A stretch of DNA of 64,000 bases from UBA3700 sp964478025 (GCA_964478025.1 CAYZGK010000007.1:1-64000), one strand, 5' to 3'. Shown: positions 34,609 through 42,833, counted from the first letter of the stretch. Notes: generated by a model not told the origin, from the letters alone. Made by a program: numbers and translations.

Positions 34609-34635
34609 TATAGACAAGACTTGATTTTGTCCAAA
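34609..34635. promoter_or_regulatory. Operator 2 of the HTH islet
   Basis: Imperfect inverted repeat with right arm TTTTGTCCAAA (34625-34635), identical to that of operator 1, and centre CTTGA, the reverse complement of the first centre. It overlaps a possible -35 (TTGTCC, 34627-34632) ahead of -10 TATATA (34651-34656), so repressor binding would block transcription of the HTH gene. Confidence 0.7.
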
Positions 34636-34681
34636 TTGTATGATATTATATATATAGTAAATATGAGAGGTAAAAAATAAT

Positions 34682-35383
34682 ATGTTTAGTAAGAATCAGT
34701 TTTTAAATAATGTATATATTGTTGCAGAAGAAAAAGGAATTTCAATTAATTCTCTTGAAAAACTTATAGGAGTGAGCACAGGTTATTTGGCAAAATTAAG
34801 AAAGGATGATACAAGAAAGAATATTACCATAGAACTTATGATTAAAATATCGGAAATTTTAGAAATAAGTATGGATTATTTATGTAAAGTAGAATGCGAT
34901 GGTTTGTCAAAAGATGAAATGAATGTTCTTGCTTTTTTTGAAAAAATTAAGCGTAAAACATTAAATAACAATTACAAATGGGATGTAGAAGATGCTGATC
35001 TTATACAAAATGGATTTGGTCGTATAGCAAACGCTTTATCAATAAGAAATGAATATGGTCAAACTTTATTTTTTTCAAAATTTAAGAATAAAGAAGTTAT
35101 TCCTATTGGTAAGTCGTATATTGTAGATGTTAAAAATAAAATTAGTTTGGCGATTGTTAGAATAGAAGGAGAGAGTTCTAGGGCTTTAGAATTAGAAACT
35201 TATATTATAGAATTTGGGGATAATATTAATGTAAGCAAAGTATGTGCAGCTTATCGTAATCAAGCTGGTGTATTAGATAATGCATTGTTTGATTTGTATA
35301 AAGTTGCGGAATTATCAGAAAGGAGGTTGGCGCTGGATGATAGAACAAATAAATTCATAAAATCATTTCTTGATGATGATTAG
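34682..35383 (+). CDS. HTH (XRE/phage-repressor type) regulator of the islet
   Basis: A 233-residue protein. Residues 1-70 form a Cro/C1 HTH: NVYIVAEEKGISINSLEKLI, GVSTGYLAKLRKDD, ISMDYLCKV. The rest (about 75-233) is a mixed alpha/beta domain of unknown family with YIVDVKNKISLAIVRIEGES. No S24 Ser-Lys dyad is clear, so it is not an obvious self-cleaving LexA-like repressor. The paired operators just upstream argue for autoregulation. The leader GAGAGG lies about 10 bases from the ATG, with another ATG 3 codons later not excluded. It heads a unit with three small genes downstream. Confidence 0.8.
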   Translation: MFSKNQFLNNVYIVAEEKGISINSLEKLIGVSTGYLAKLRKDDTRKNITIELMIKISEILEISMDYLCKVECDGLSKDEMNVLAFFEKIKRKTLNNNYKWDVEDADLIQNGFGRIANALSIRNEYGQTLFFSKFKNKEVIPIGKSYIVDVKNKISLAIVRIEGESSRALELETYIIEFGDNINVSKVCAAYRNQAGVLDNALFDLYKVAELSERRLALDDRTNKFIKSFLDDD

Positions 35384-35418
35384 TTTTAAAAAATATTTAT
35401 AAAAATAGAGTTATAAAA

Positions 35419-35467
35419 AAACACTTGCCTACAAAGGTAGCCAAGTGTTCAGAATCGTAAAGATTCT
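35419..35467 (+). terminator. Tandem hairpins between the HTH gene and the DUF4417-like gene
   Basis: AACACTTG-CCTAC pairs with GGTAG-CCAAGTGTT (one mismatch, 35419-35449); it is followed by AGAATC-gtaaa-GATTCT (about 35450-35467). No long T-run follows directly, so it may be a partial terminator or an mRNA processing site. Confidence 0.5.
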
Positions 35468-35541
35468 TATGTGGTTATTTGAATTATAGCACGATTCTTT
35501 TTATATACTCAAACAAATATATTAAAAGGAGATGGTAAATT

Positions 35542-36237
35542 ATGCCTGTTTATAAATTCAAGGATTATATAAAAATTATGAGACCAATACCTAAAGATTG
35601 GCCAACAGATATATATGGCATTCCGTATATAAAAAAATCGGAAATAGATTTAACTTTATTAAATACTAAAATTGAATTAGTCAGTCTTTCGAATATATCT
35701 ATAAAAGATAAAAATGCACAATATAAAATTGTACAACCGTTTAAGTACGATAAAGATTTAGAGAGACAATATAATAATGCAATCACAAAATTGCCTATAT
35801 TAGTAAGATATTATGCTATACCTACTTTAGATTTTAGTATGCATAAAGGTATGATGGAAGCTCAAATAATTGATGCTACATTTAGGAATAGATGGAGTGG
35901 GGTTTTCGTACAAGCAAATGGATATTCAAAAGTAATAGTTACTGTAGGATGGGTAGATGAAAACACTTACGATATATGTTTTGCTGGAATAGAAGATGGC
36001 ACGGTTTTAATGATTTCAACTTTAGGTGTTAACAATAATGAAAGTATTGAGGATTTTAAAAATGGATATTTTGAAATGAGAAAAAGATTTCCGAATTCTA
36101 AAGTTATTTGTGTTGGCGATAGATTAAGTTTTATGGAAGATTCTATCTACTACGTTAAGTACAAGGATTCATTTGGATATAAAAATTTAAATTATTGGCA
36201 GCCATCAATATTTGAATTAAATATCAAGGAGGGATGA
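35542..36237 (+). CDS. DUF4417-like protein
   Basis: A 231-residue protein with the features I associate with DUF4417: DWPTDIYGIPYIKKSEID near the start, DFSMHKGMMEAQI, IVTVGWVDENTYDICFAGIE and MISTLGVNNNESIEDFKNGY. Its function is unknown; members turn up near phage and mobile-element genes. AAAAGGAG precedes the ATG. The stop is one base from the next gene, so the two are coupled. Absence of membrane segments points to a cytoplasmic protein. Confidence 0.7.
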   Translation: MPVYKFKDYIKIMRPIPKDWPTDIYGIPYIKKSEIDLTLLNTKIELVSLSNISIKDKNAQYKIVQPFKYDKDLERQYNNAITKLPILVRYYAIPTLDFSMHKGMMEAQIIDATFRNRWSGVFVQANGYSKVIVTVGWVDENTYDICFAGIEDGTVLMISTLGVNNNESIEDFKNGYFEMRKRFPNSKVICVGDRLSFMEDSIYYVKYKDSFGYKNLNYWQPSIFELNIKEG

Positions 36238-36238
36238 T

Positions 36239-36643
36239 ATGTCATCTAGAGGATCTAAAGCAAAAAATGGACATGCAACAGCAGATGAATACGAGACTAT
36301 AGAAGTTAGCCAAACTGGTGTTAAAATTTTAAAAGGAAAATATTTTAAACATTCTTTGCCCGATTATGCTCATACAGGGGACTCAATATATGCTAAAATG
36401 AAAAAGGATAATAAAACAATTTTAGAAATGCGTTTTTATGATAAAGATGGTAAACCTATTATTGAAATAGCATATCACCCGGAACCAAAAATTAATAATG
36501 GAAATTGGGATGACGTTGTGCATTATCATTTATTTAATGATAAGTTAGATAGATATTATGTAGCAAGAGTGAAAGATCACCCTGAAATAAAGGAAAAATA
36601 TGCAATATATTTAAAGGAGTTTAATTTGTATGATAAATGCTGA
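36239..36643 (+). CDS. Small unknown protein, candidate toxin or partner
   Basis: A 134-residue soluble protein I do not recognise firmly. It opens MSSRGSKAKNGHATADEYET, continues with GVKILKGKYFKHSLPDY and a core MRFYDKDGKPIIEIAYHP followed by a histidine pair VVHYHLFND. The YDKDGK...HYHLF arrangement resembles compact domains at the ends of phage or polymorphic-toxin proteins. That resemblance is weak. It is translated from GGAGG, one base after the DUF4417-like gene, and its end overlaps the next gene by 14 bases, so the two form a coupled pair. Confidence 0.6.
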   Translation: MSSRGSKAKNGHATADEYETIEVSQTGVKILKGKYFKHSLPDYAHTGDSIYAKMKKDNKTILEMRFYDKDGKPIIEIAYHPEPKINNGNWDDVVHYHLFNDKLDRYYVARVKDHPEIKEKYAIYLKEFNLYDKC

Positions 36644-36956
36644 TTTAAGTCAATTTTTAGATAACGGATGGTTTAATGAAGCCACTCTATATTATAAGGG
36701 TTATGTGTATTGGTGTGAGGCCTGTTGGGATGAAACAAAAGAAAAGCCTATGAATTTTTTTGTTTATAGATTTCCTGCAAAGGTTATAGATGGTAAATAC
36801 TTTGAAAGGATTCCCACTAGAGAACCATTTACTTATTTGTTAAACATATATGGCAAGGGAGAAGATGATGTAAAAGAGCAATTTTTGCGAGCAAAAATAT
36901 TTGATGGTAAATCATTTTGGGAAGTAGAGCAAGAAATTGCGTGGTATGATGAATAA
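36630..36956 (+). CDS. Small unknown protein, candidate immunity or antitoxin partner
   Basis: A 108-residue acidic, aromatic-rich protein (WFNEATLYYKGYVYWCEACW, FFVYRFPAKVIDGKYFERI, FWEVEQEIAWYDE). No family recognised. Start ATG 36630 has AAAGGAG 10 bases upstream and overlaps the preceding gene by 14 bases. The length, acidity and coupling to the gene before it fit the immunity half of a toxin-immunity pair, but this is inference only. It is the last gene of the islet. Confidence 0.6.
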   Translation: MINADLSQFLDNGWFNEATLYYKGYVYWCEACWDETKEKPMNFFVYRFPAKVIDGKYFERIPTREPFTYLLNIYGKGEDDVKEQFLRAKIFDGKSFWEVEQEIAWYDE

Positions 36957-36992
36957 GAGAACGAGTAAGCTAAAATAACCTATTATATGATA

Positions 36993-37036
36993 ATTCATAA
37001 ATTGCCATCCATTATATAAGGAGACAATTTATGAAT
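36993..37036. repeat. Inverted repeat at the islet edge
   Basis: ATTCATAAATTG (36993-37004) and CAATTTATGAAT (37025-37036) match perfectly, with outer AACCTA (36977-36982) and TAGGTT (37055-37060). It may be a terminator between convergent units or the edge of an acquired segment. Its right arm contains ATG 37031, preceded by AAGGAGA, opening the 8-codon frame MNEFLLRK. Confidence 0.5.
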
Positions 37037-37068
37037 GAATTTTTGCTAAGAAAGTAGGTTTATTTAAA

Positions 37069-38994
37069 TTACTTTATATATTTTGAGTTGGCTCGCATTG
37101 CATTTAATATACAAAGTATAGCAACGCCAACATCTCCAAAAACGGAGATATACATCATATATGGAATTGTAAAGATGGCAGCTACTAACATGATTGCTAT
37201 TTTTACGCCTATTGCTAACGCAATATTTTCATAAACTAATCGCATTGTTTTTTTAGCAATTTTTTTAGAAAGAGGAATACCTTTTAAGTCGTCATGCATT
37301 AAAACAATATCAGAAGCTTCTATTGCGGCATCTGAACCAACACCACCCATTGCAATACCAATATCTGAACGCATTAATACTGGTGCATCATTGATTCCAT
37401 CACCAACAAAACACAATACGTCGTTCTTGTTTTTACTATTCAATAGATTTTCAACTTCTTCAACTTTGTTTTGAGGAAGAAGTGAAGCTTTATAAGATGT
37501 AAGACCTAATTGTTTAGCAACATGAGAAGCAATTTTTTCATTATCTCCTGTTAACATAATAGTTTTACACCCCATAGAATTAAGTGAAGCAATCATCTCC
37601 TTAGATTCTTGTTTAATTTCATCTGAAATAAGGATAGAGCCTATAAACTCTCCATTGTGAGCAACATAAATTATTGTTCCGATATCATCTTCACTTGTGT
37701 ATTTTATATTGTTATCTTCCATTAATTTACTATTGCCGCAAAGGATTATATCATCATTACATGCAGCTTTAATTCCAGAACCTGCAATATTTGTAAGCGT
37801 ATATTTATTATCTACATCTTTCCCATATGCTTGAATTATAGATTTAGCAATAGGATGAGATGAATCTTTTTCTGCAATAGCTGCAAGCTTTAATATTTCT
37901 TCTTTTTTGCTTTCAGGAGAAATCTTTGTTACTGCAAAGTTTCCTTTAGTTAAGGTTCCGGTCTTATCAAAAACAAATATATTAGCATTATTAAATTTTT
38001 CAAGATAAGAAGAACCTTTTACTAAAATACCATATTTTGAAGCAGCTCCTATTCCAGCAAAGAATGATAGTGGAATAGATATAACTAATGCACAAGGGCA
38101 GGATACAACAAGGAAGTTTAATGCCTTATAAATCCATGTCGTAGGATCTTTTGTTATAATACTAGGGATTATTGCAAGAAGAGCAGCAGCTCCTACAACG
38201 CTTGGAGTATAGTATCTAGAGAACTTTGTTATAAAGTTTTCAGCTTTAGATTTTTGTTCTGATGCGTTTTCTACTAGATCTAAAATTTTTGAGACAGTAG
38301 AGTCGTAGAAAACTTTAGTTGTTTTAACTTTTATTGTAGAGGTAATATTAACACAGCCACTTATAACATCCATGCCACAAGATATATCTCTTGGAAGTGA
38401 TTCTCCTGTTAAAGCTCTTGTGTCTAAAGATGTAGTTCCTTCAATAACAACACCATCAAGTGGTATTTTTTCACCTGGCTTTACTACTATAATATCTCCT
38501 ACATTTACTTCCTCTGGATCAACTTCTTCAATCTCTCCGTTTTCTCTAAGAATATTTGCTACATCAGGTCTAATGTTCATTAAAGAAGATATAGATTGTC
38601 TAGATTTTCCAACTGCATAACCTTGGAACCATTCTCCTACTTGGTAGAATATTAAAACAGCACAAGCTTCGTCAAAGCCTTCTATTTCTTCGCCTTTAAC
38701 CGCTGTTATAATTCCTAAAGCAAAAGCTCCAATTGTAGATATACACATTAAGAAGTTTTCATCTAATAATTGCCCATGAATAATGTTTAAAAAAGCTTTT
38801 CTTAAAACGTCATATCCAATGTAGATGTAGACTGCAAGAAATAGTGCAAAGGGAATTAGCCAGCACCAATTAGTATTAAATAGAGAATTAAAAGTACTTG
38901 CAAGATTTATAGTTTTATCTATGATTAATAAAACTAGATAACAAGCAAGTGCTATACAAATTCTAATAAGTTGTTTCTTTTGTTTTTTTGTCAT
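37069..38994 (-). CDS. Zinc/cadmium/lead-exporting P-type ATPase
   Basis: A 641-residue P1B-type ATPase with CPC in SCPCALVISIPLSFFA, phosphorylation site VFDKTGTLTKGN, and hinge FVGDGINDAPVLMRSDIGIA. The CPC and surrounding SIPLSF, with a nearby ArsR/SmtB-type repressor, mark the Zn/Cd/Pb subgroup (ZntA/CadA). Unlike most such pumps it has no N-terminal HMA domain: the protein starts MTKKQKKQLIRICIALAC with a short basic tail. The missing domain is encoded separately by the gene immediately upstream in the operon. Confidence 0.92.
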   Translation of the reverse strand: MTKKQKKQLIRICIALACYLVLLIIDKTINLASTFNSLFNTNWCWLIPFALFLAVYIYIGYDVLRKAFLNIIHGQLLDENFLMCISTIGAFALGIITAVKGEEIEGFDEACAVLIFYQVGEWFQGYAVGKSRQSISSLMNIRPDVANILRENGEIEEVDPEEVNVGDIIVVKPGEKIPLDGVVIEGTTSLDTRALTGESLPRDISCGMDVISGCVNITSTIKVKTTKVFYDSTVSKILDLVENASEQKSKAENFITKFSRYYTPSVVGAAALLAIIPSIITKDPTTWIYKALNFLVVSCPCALVISIPLSFFAGIGAASKYGILVKGSSYLEKFNNANIFVFDKTGTLTKGNFAVTKISPESKKEEILKLAAIAEKDSSHPIAKSIIQAYGKDVDNKYTLTNIAGSGIKAACNDDIILCGNSKLMEDNNIKYTSEDDIGTIIYVAHNGEFIGSILISDEIKQESKEMIASLNSMGCKTIMLTGDNEKIASHVAKQLGLTSYKASLLPQNKVEEVENLLNSKNKNDVLCFVGDGINDAPVLMRSDIGIAMGGVGSDAAIEASDIVLMHDDLKGIPLSKKIAKKTMRLVYENIALAIGVKIAIMLVAAIFTIPYMMYISVFGDVGVAILCILNAMRANSKYIK

Positions 38995-38996
38995 TT

Positions 38997-39215
38997 TTAG
39001 CCTTCAATTTCGAAATCTGGTTCAACCTTTCTTGCTGCTTTTAAAACATCTGGTAAAATTTTGTTAACATCTATAGAGTCTTCTACTTCAAGTTTCATTG
39101 TTTGATTAATAAAACTTACTTTAACGTCTTTAATAACATCCATTTTTTTAACGGCATCTTCTACTTTTTGTGCACATACAGCACAATCTACTTCAATTTT
39201 AAATTTTTTTATCAT
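38997..39215 (-). CDS. Stand-alone heavy-metal-associated (HMA) domain protein
   Basis: A 72-residue HMA protein with the metal site VDCAVCAQKVEDAV (CxxC), more like the N-terminal domain of CadA/ZntA (DCANC) than of copper CopZ (GMxCxxC). It lies two bases upstream of the zinc/cadmium pump, so the two likely work as a split CadA. TAAAGGAG precedes the ATG. Confidence 0.85.
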   Translation of the reverse strand: MIKKFKIEVDCAVCAQKVEDAVKKMDVIKDVKVSFINQTMKLEVEDSIDVNKILPDVLKAARKVEPDFEIEG

Positions 39216-39241
39216 AATAAAGTCTCCTTTATATTAAATAT

Positions 39242-39601
39242 TTATTTTTCATTAATATGTTCAAGTCCACTTTCAAATATTTTTGAAACGTGATCGTCAT
39301 CTAGAGTATAGAAAACTTCTTTTCCAAACTTTCTTGCTTTAACAAGTTTTGCTTGTCTTAAAATTCTTAATTGGTGCGAAACAGCTGATTTTGTCATATT
39401 TAAACATTTAGCAATATCACATACACAGAGCTCACTTATTTCAAGGCAACTTAAAATTTTAGTTCTTGTAGAATCGCCAAAAACTTTAAATAATTCAGCA
39501 AGATCGTAAATAGTATCATCATTAGGCAATTTTGCCATAACCTGCTTTACTAAATTTTCATGTACGCATTCTTCTGCACATTCAAATTCTTTGTCTTCCA
39601 T
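39242..39601 (-). CDS. ArsR/SmtB-family metal-sensing repressor (CadC-like)
   Basis: A 119-residue repressor. Residues about 30-119 form the winged helix: DLAELFKVFGDSTRTKILSC, LEISELCVCDIAKCL with the ELCVCD metal-box (Cys pair), TKSAVSHQLRILRQAKLV and a C-terminal zinc-site DDDHVSKIFESGLEHINEK. Extra N-terminal ligands (ECAEECVHE) recall CadC. It likely derepresses the efflux operon on Zn, Cd or Pb. ATG 39601 is chosen for AAAGGAG 5-6 bases upstream; an in-frame ATG at 39640 would lie inside the operator. Confidence 0.9.
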   Translation of the reverse strand: MEDKEFECAEECVHENLVKQVMAKLPNDDTIYDLAELFKVFGDSTRTKILSCLEISELCVCDIAKCLNMTKSAVSHQLRILRQAKLVKARKFGKEVFYTLDDDHVSKIFESGLEHINEK

Positions 39602-39621
39602 TGTGTCTCCTTTTGATTGAA

Positions 39622-39679
39622 TAGTTGAATAATTGTTCAACTAATGATTTAATTATAACTCTTTATATAACATTGTCAA
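39622..39679 (-). promoter_or_regulatory. Metal-efflux operon promoter and ArsR-type operator
   Basis: On the minus strand TTGACA (39674-39679), 16 bases, TATAAT (39652-39657). Just downstream lies the 22-base inverted repeat TAGTTGAA-caatta-TTCAACTA (39622-39643), with the 8-bp arms of a 12-2-12 ArsR/SmtB site. The repressor would block transcription start or elongation. Confidence 0.8.
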
Positions 39680-39715
39680 TAAAAAATGATATAATTTTTT
39701 AGAAAGGAAATATAT

Positions 39716-40408
39716 ATGGCAGTAAAAGTAGAAATGCACCTACATGTAAAGGGAACTTCAAGTTGCGCACATGTTGGTGTAAAAGAGATTATAAAAGAGT
39801 ATAAAGATAAAGGTTATAGCGGTATAGTGTGTACCAACCATTTTAATGAAACATCATATAAGTATTTATTTGGAATAACAAATAATAGAAAGATAAAAAC
39901 TTTTTTTAATGCTTTTGATTCTTTAAAAGAAGAGGGGTTAAAAAATAATATAAAAGTATATTTTGGTATGGAACTTGCCCTTAAAGGTGAAGATTATTGT
40001 TTAACAAATAAAGAGTGCACGGAAATTCTTGTTTATGGAATTACAAAAGAAGAATTTTTAGAATTACAAAAATCAATTGTATATCTTTCTCATGAAGAAT
40101 TATTGGATATGGCTAATAAAAAAGGTTGGGTTCTTGTACAGTCACATCCATTTAGACCTAGAACAAGAAGAGAAAAACTTGTTCATGGGGCAGAAGTTAT
40201 TAATACCCATACAAAACATGATAATAAAAACAATTTAGCCAAAGAATATGCTAAAGAAAACAATTTTATTGAAACCTGTGGTAGTGACTATCATGATAAA
40301 GGTATGGCAAAAGGATTTTTAGAGTTTGAAAATATCCCATTGGATGAAAAGGAATTAGCAAAACTATTAAAAGAGCGAAAATATAAAATTCCGAATATTA
40401 ATTACTAA
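39716..40408 (+). CDS. PHP-domain metal-dependent phosphoesterase
   Basis: A 230-residue PHP-superfamily protein. Metal-binding motifs: VEMHLHVKGTSSCAH (HxH and downstream His), TNHFNE, GMELAL, VQSHPFRP, and a late CGSDYHDKGM. It probably hydrolyses a phosphate ester or nucleotide. A likely -10 box TATAAT (39690-39695) and AGAAAGGA precede the ATG; the region is shared with the divergent repressor. It converges on the toxin gene, only four bases apart. Confidence 0.8.
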   Translation: MAVKVEMHLHVKGTSSCAHVGVKEIIKEYKDKGYSGIVCTNHFNETSYKYLFGITNNRKIKTFFNAFDSLKEEGLKNNIKVYFGMELALKGEDYCLTNKECTEILVYGITKEEFLELQKSIVYLSHEELLDMANKKGWVLVQSHPFRPRTRREKLVHGAEVINTHTKHDNKNNLAKEYAKENNFIETCGSDYHDKGMAKGFLEFENIPLDEKELAKLLKERKYKIPNINY

Positions 40409-40412
40409 AAAG

Positions 40413-40787
40413 TTAAATATGAGATTTTGTCCATAATAAAAAATCTTGATAAGAATTTTTTCCTGAGGCTAAAGATAAAAATTCTCTTATTATTTCTTCG
40501 TTTGAAGCTTGTAATATAATATTATTTGCGCTAAGTCCTAAATCTAATATTTTTGCAGCCATTCTTTTGTTTCCATCAATGAAAGGGTGATCCATAACAA
40601 TTCCAAATGATAATCTTGCTATTTTGTCTATTGTTGTAGGGTATAAATCGCATGAGTCAAAAGTTAAAAGAGGCGTAGAAATTGCAGATTCTAACATTCC
40701 TTCATCTCTTATTCCGTCGCTGCCTCCAAAATTGATAATAAGTTTAGTGTGAAGATAGACTATATCATCTTTAGTAAAATAAAACAT
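40413..40787 (-). CDS. doc: Doc-type toxin (Fic fold)
   Basis: A 124-residue Doc protein: family opening YFTKDDIVYLHTKLI, GSDGIRDEGMLESAISTP and the catalytic Fic motif HPFIDGNKRMAA (HPFxDGNKR). Doc phosphorylates EF-Tu to stop translation. The first base of its ATG is the last base of the antitoxin stop, TAATG, so the antitoxin is made first. Its partner is RelB/DinJ-like and not the usual Phd, a mixed pairing. Confidence 0.9.
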   Translation of the reverse strand: MFYFTKDDIVYLHTKLIINFGGSDGIRDEGMLESAISTPLLTFDSCDLYPTTIDKIARLSFGIVMDHPFIDGNKRMAAKILDLGLSANNIILQASNEEIIREFLSLASGKNSYQDFLLWTKSHI

Positions 40788-41041
40788 TATTTTGCTAACT
40801 CCTCATAAGCCTTTTTATATTTTTTGTCTGATTCTTCAGATAATTTATCTAGTTTGTCTCTATCGATGAATTTAATATCCGTATTTTTAGTTATTTTAAA
40901 AGGAATACTTTGTTCTCTTAATGCTTGTTTAGCAAACATATTAAAAGCTGCATTCATGGTAAGACCAAATTCAGAGAATAGTTTTTCAGCTTGAATTTTA
41001 TCATTTTCATCCATTCTAATTGTTACATTTACACTTGCCAT
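40787..41041 (-). CDS. RelB/DinJ-family antitoxin
   Basis: An 84-residue antitoxin with an N-terminal ribbon-helix-helix: SVNVTIRMDENDKIQAEKLF, FSEFGLTMNAAFNMFAKQAL, IPFKI, typical of RelB/DinJ. A charged C-terminal helix (DKLSEESDKKYKKAYEELAK) should bind and block the toxin. AAGAGG precedes the ATG. It lies directly upstream of the toxin gene and should autorepress through the palindrome at 41058-41075. Confidence 0.9.
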   Translation of the reverse strand: MASVNVTIRMDENDKIQAEKLFSEFGLTMNAAFNMFAKQALREQSIPFKITKNTDIKFIDRDKLDKLSEESDKKYKKAYEELAK

Positions 41042-41057
41042 ATTATTACCTCTTTAT

Positions 41058-41075
41058 TTGATATTATTATATCAA
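41058..41075. promoter_or_regulatory. Operator of the toxin-antitoxin pair
   Basis: TTGATATTATTATATCAA is an 18-base palindrome with 7-bp arms, 17 bases upstream of the antitoxin start. Such sites are bound by antitoxin or antitoxin-toxin complexes for autoregulation. Confidence 0.7.
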
Positions 41076-41136
41076 TATAAAAATAAAAAGTAAATATTAT
41101 TTATGTGCAAATTAAGTGCATATATTATAAAGTTGA

Positions 41137-41148
41137 TTACACGTGTAA
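41137..41148. promoter_or_regulatory. Perfect 12-bp palindrome, unknown
   Basis: TTACACGTGTAA is fully self-complementary and shares the ACACGTGT core with the 16-bp palindrome at 18298-18313. It may be a binding site for the same unknown factor. Confidence 0.4.
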
Positions 41149-41167
41149 AATTTGCCGAGATTAAAAG

Positions 41168-41204
41168 AAGGAAAAACCTAATTATATAATCAAGATTTTT
41201 CCTT
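41168..41204 (-). terminator. Terminator of the pyrG transcript
   Basis: AAGGAAAAA (41168-41176) pairs with TTTTTCCTT (41196-41204); on the minus strand it is followed by a CTTTTAAT stretch. It lies about 30 bases after pyrG. Confidence 0.6.
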
Positions 41205-41234
41205 ATAATTTTATGAAACGATTATTTATAAAAT

Positions 41235-42833
41235 TTATTTTTGATGTTTACAAGCTGCAAGAACAAATTCTCTAAATAATGGATGTGGGTGATTAGGACG
41301 AGATTTAAATTCTGGGTGATATTGTACACCTACAAAGAAATCTTCATTTTCAATTTCTACAGTTTCAACTAAATGTCCATCAGGTGACGTTCCTGTTACT
41401 TTTAATCCACCTTTTACAAGTTCGTCTTTATATTTATTATTGTATTCATAACGATGTCTATGTCTTTCGCTTATTTCAAGTTTTCCATAAGCTTTTTCCA
41501 TCATAGAGTTTGGAACAATTTTACAAGGATAAGCACCTAGTCTCATAGTACCACCTTTTATTAATCCTTTTTGATCAGGCATTAAATCTATAACTAAATG
41601 TTTACTATTTTCATCAAACTCTCTTGAATTTGCATCTAAATAACCAAGAACATGTCTTGCAAATTCGATTACAGTTATTTGCATACCTAAACAAATTCCA
41701 AAATAAGGAACATGGTTTTCTCTTGCATATTCACATGCAGATATCATACCCTCAATTCCACGATTACCAAACCCACCTGGAACGATAATACCACCACAAT
41801 CTTTAAAAATTTCAGGAGCAGTCTCTTTTGTTACATCATCACTATTTACCCATTTTATAGTTAAGTTTCTACCAGCAATATAACTTGCATGACTTAAAGC
41901 TTCAACAACAGATAGATATGCATCGTGAAGTTTAACATATTTACCAACAAGAGCAATCTTTACTTCGCCTTTTCTTGCATGTATAGTATTAACCATGTCT
42001 TCCCAAGGTTTTATATTAATAGGCCTTTCTTCAAGTCCAAGTTCTCTTAGTGCAACTACATCAAGTCCATTTTTGTGTAACATTAATGGAGCTTCATAAA
42101 GACAAGGAAGAGTAGTATTTGAAATAACACAATCAACTGGCACATTACAAAATAGAGAAATTTTCTTTTTTATTCCTTCATCTATTTCGCTATCTGTTCT
42201 TGTAACAATAATATCTGGAGAAATACCAAGAGATTGCATTTCTTTTACAGAGTGTTGAGTAGGCTTTGTCTTAAACTCGTCGGATCCTGATATATATGGA
42301 ACTAGGCATACATGAATAAATAAACAATTTCTTCTACCTACCTCTAAGGATAGTTGACGAATGGCTTCTAAAAATGGTTGAGATTCAATATCTCCAACCG
42401 TACCACCAATTTCAGTAATCATTATATCTGCTTTTGTGGTTTCCGCATTTTTCTTTATAAAAGCCTTAATTTCATTTGTAACGTGAGGAATAATTTGTAC
42501 TGTTTCGCCTAAGTACTCGCCGCGTCTTTCTTTATTTAAAACGTTCCAGTAAACTTTACCTGAAGTTAGGTTAGAATATTTTGTTAGATTTTCATCAATA
42601 AATCTTTCATAGTGTCCTAAGTCTAGGTCGGTTTCAGCACCGTCTTCAGTTACATAAACCTCACCATGTTGAAACGGAGACATAGTACCTGGATCAACAT
42701 TCATATAAGGATCTAACTTTTGAGAAGCAATTTTGTATCCTCTTAATTTTAAAAGTCTACCTAAAGAGGCAGCAGTAATACCTTTGCCTAATCCTGAAAC
42801 AACACCACCAGTTACAAAAATAAATTTAGTCAT
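41235..42833 (-). CDS. pyrG: CTP synthase
   Basis: A 532-residue enzyme with synthetase domain first (KFIFVTGGVVSGLGKGI, SQKLDPYMNVDPGTMSP, ITEIGGTVGDIESQPF) and glutaminase domain last (VPGGFGNRGIEG, YFGICLGMQ nucleophile Cys, VGVQYHPEFKSRP). It makes CTP from UTP with glutamine. GGAGAG precedes the ATG. It stands downstream of the glutamate synthase operon with 21 bases between and may be co-transcribed. Confidence 0.97.
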   Translation of the reverse strand: MTKFIFVTGGVVSGLGKGITAASLGRLLKLRGYKIASQKLDPYMNVDPGTMSPFQHGEVYVTEDGAETDLDLGHYERFIDENLTKYSNLTSGKVYWNVLNKERRGEYLGETVQIIPHVTNEIKAFIKKNAETTKADIMITEIGGTVGDIESQPFLEAIRQLSLEVGRRNCLFIHVCLVPYISGSDEFKTKPTQHSVKEMQSLGISPDIIVTRTDSEIDEGIKKKISLFCNVPVDCVISNTTLPCLYEAPLMLHKNGLDVVALRELGLEERPINIKPWEDMVNTIHARKGEVKIALVGKYVKLHDAYLSVVEALSHASYIAGRNLTIKWVNSDDVTKETAPEIFKDCGGIIVPGGFGNRGIEGMISACEYARENHVPYFGICLGMQITVIEFARHVLGYLDANSREFDENSKHLVIDLMPDQKGLIKGGTMRLGAYPCKIVPNSMMEKAYGKLEISERHRHRYEYNNKYKDELVKGGLKVTGTSPDGHLVETVEIENEDFFVGVQYHPEFKSRPNHPHPLFREFVLAACKHQK

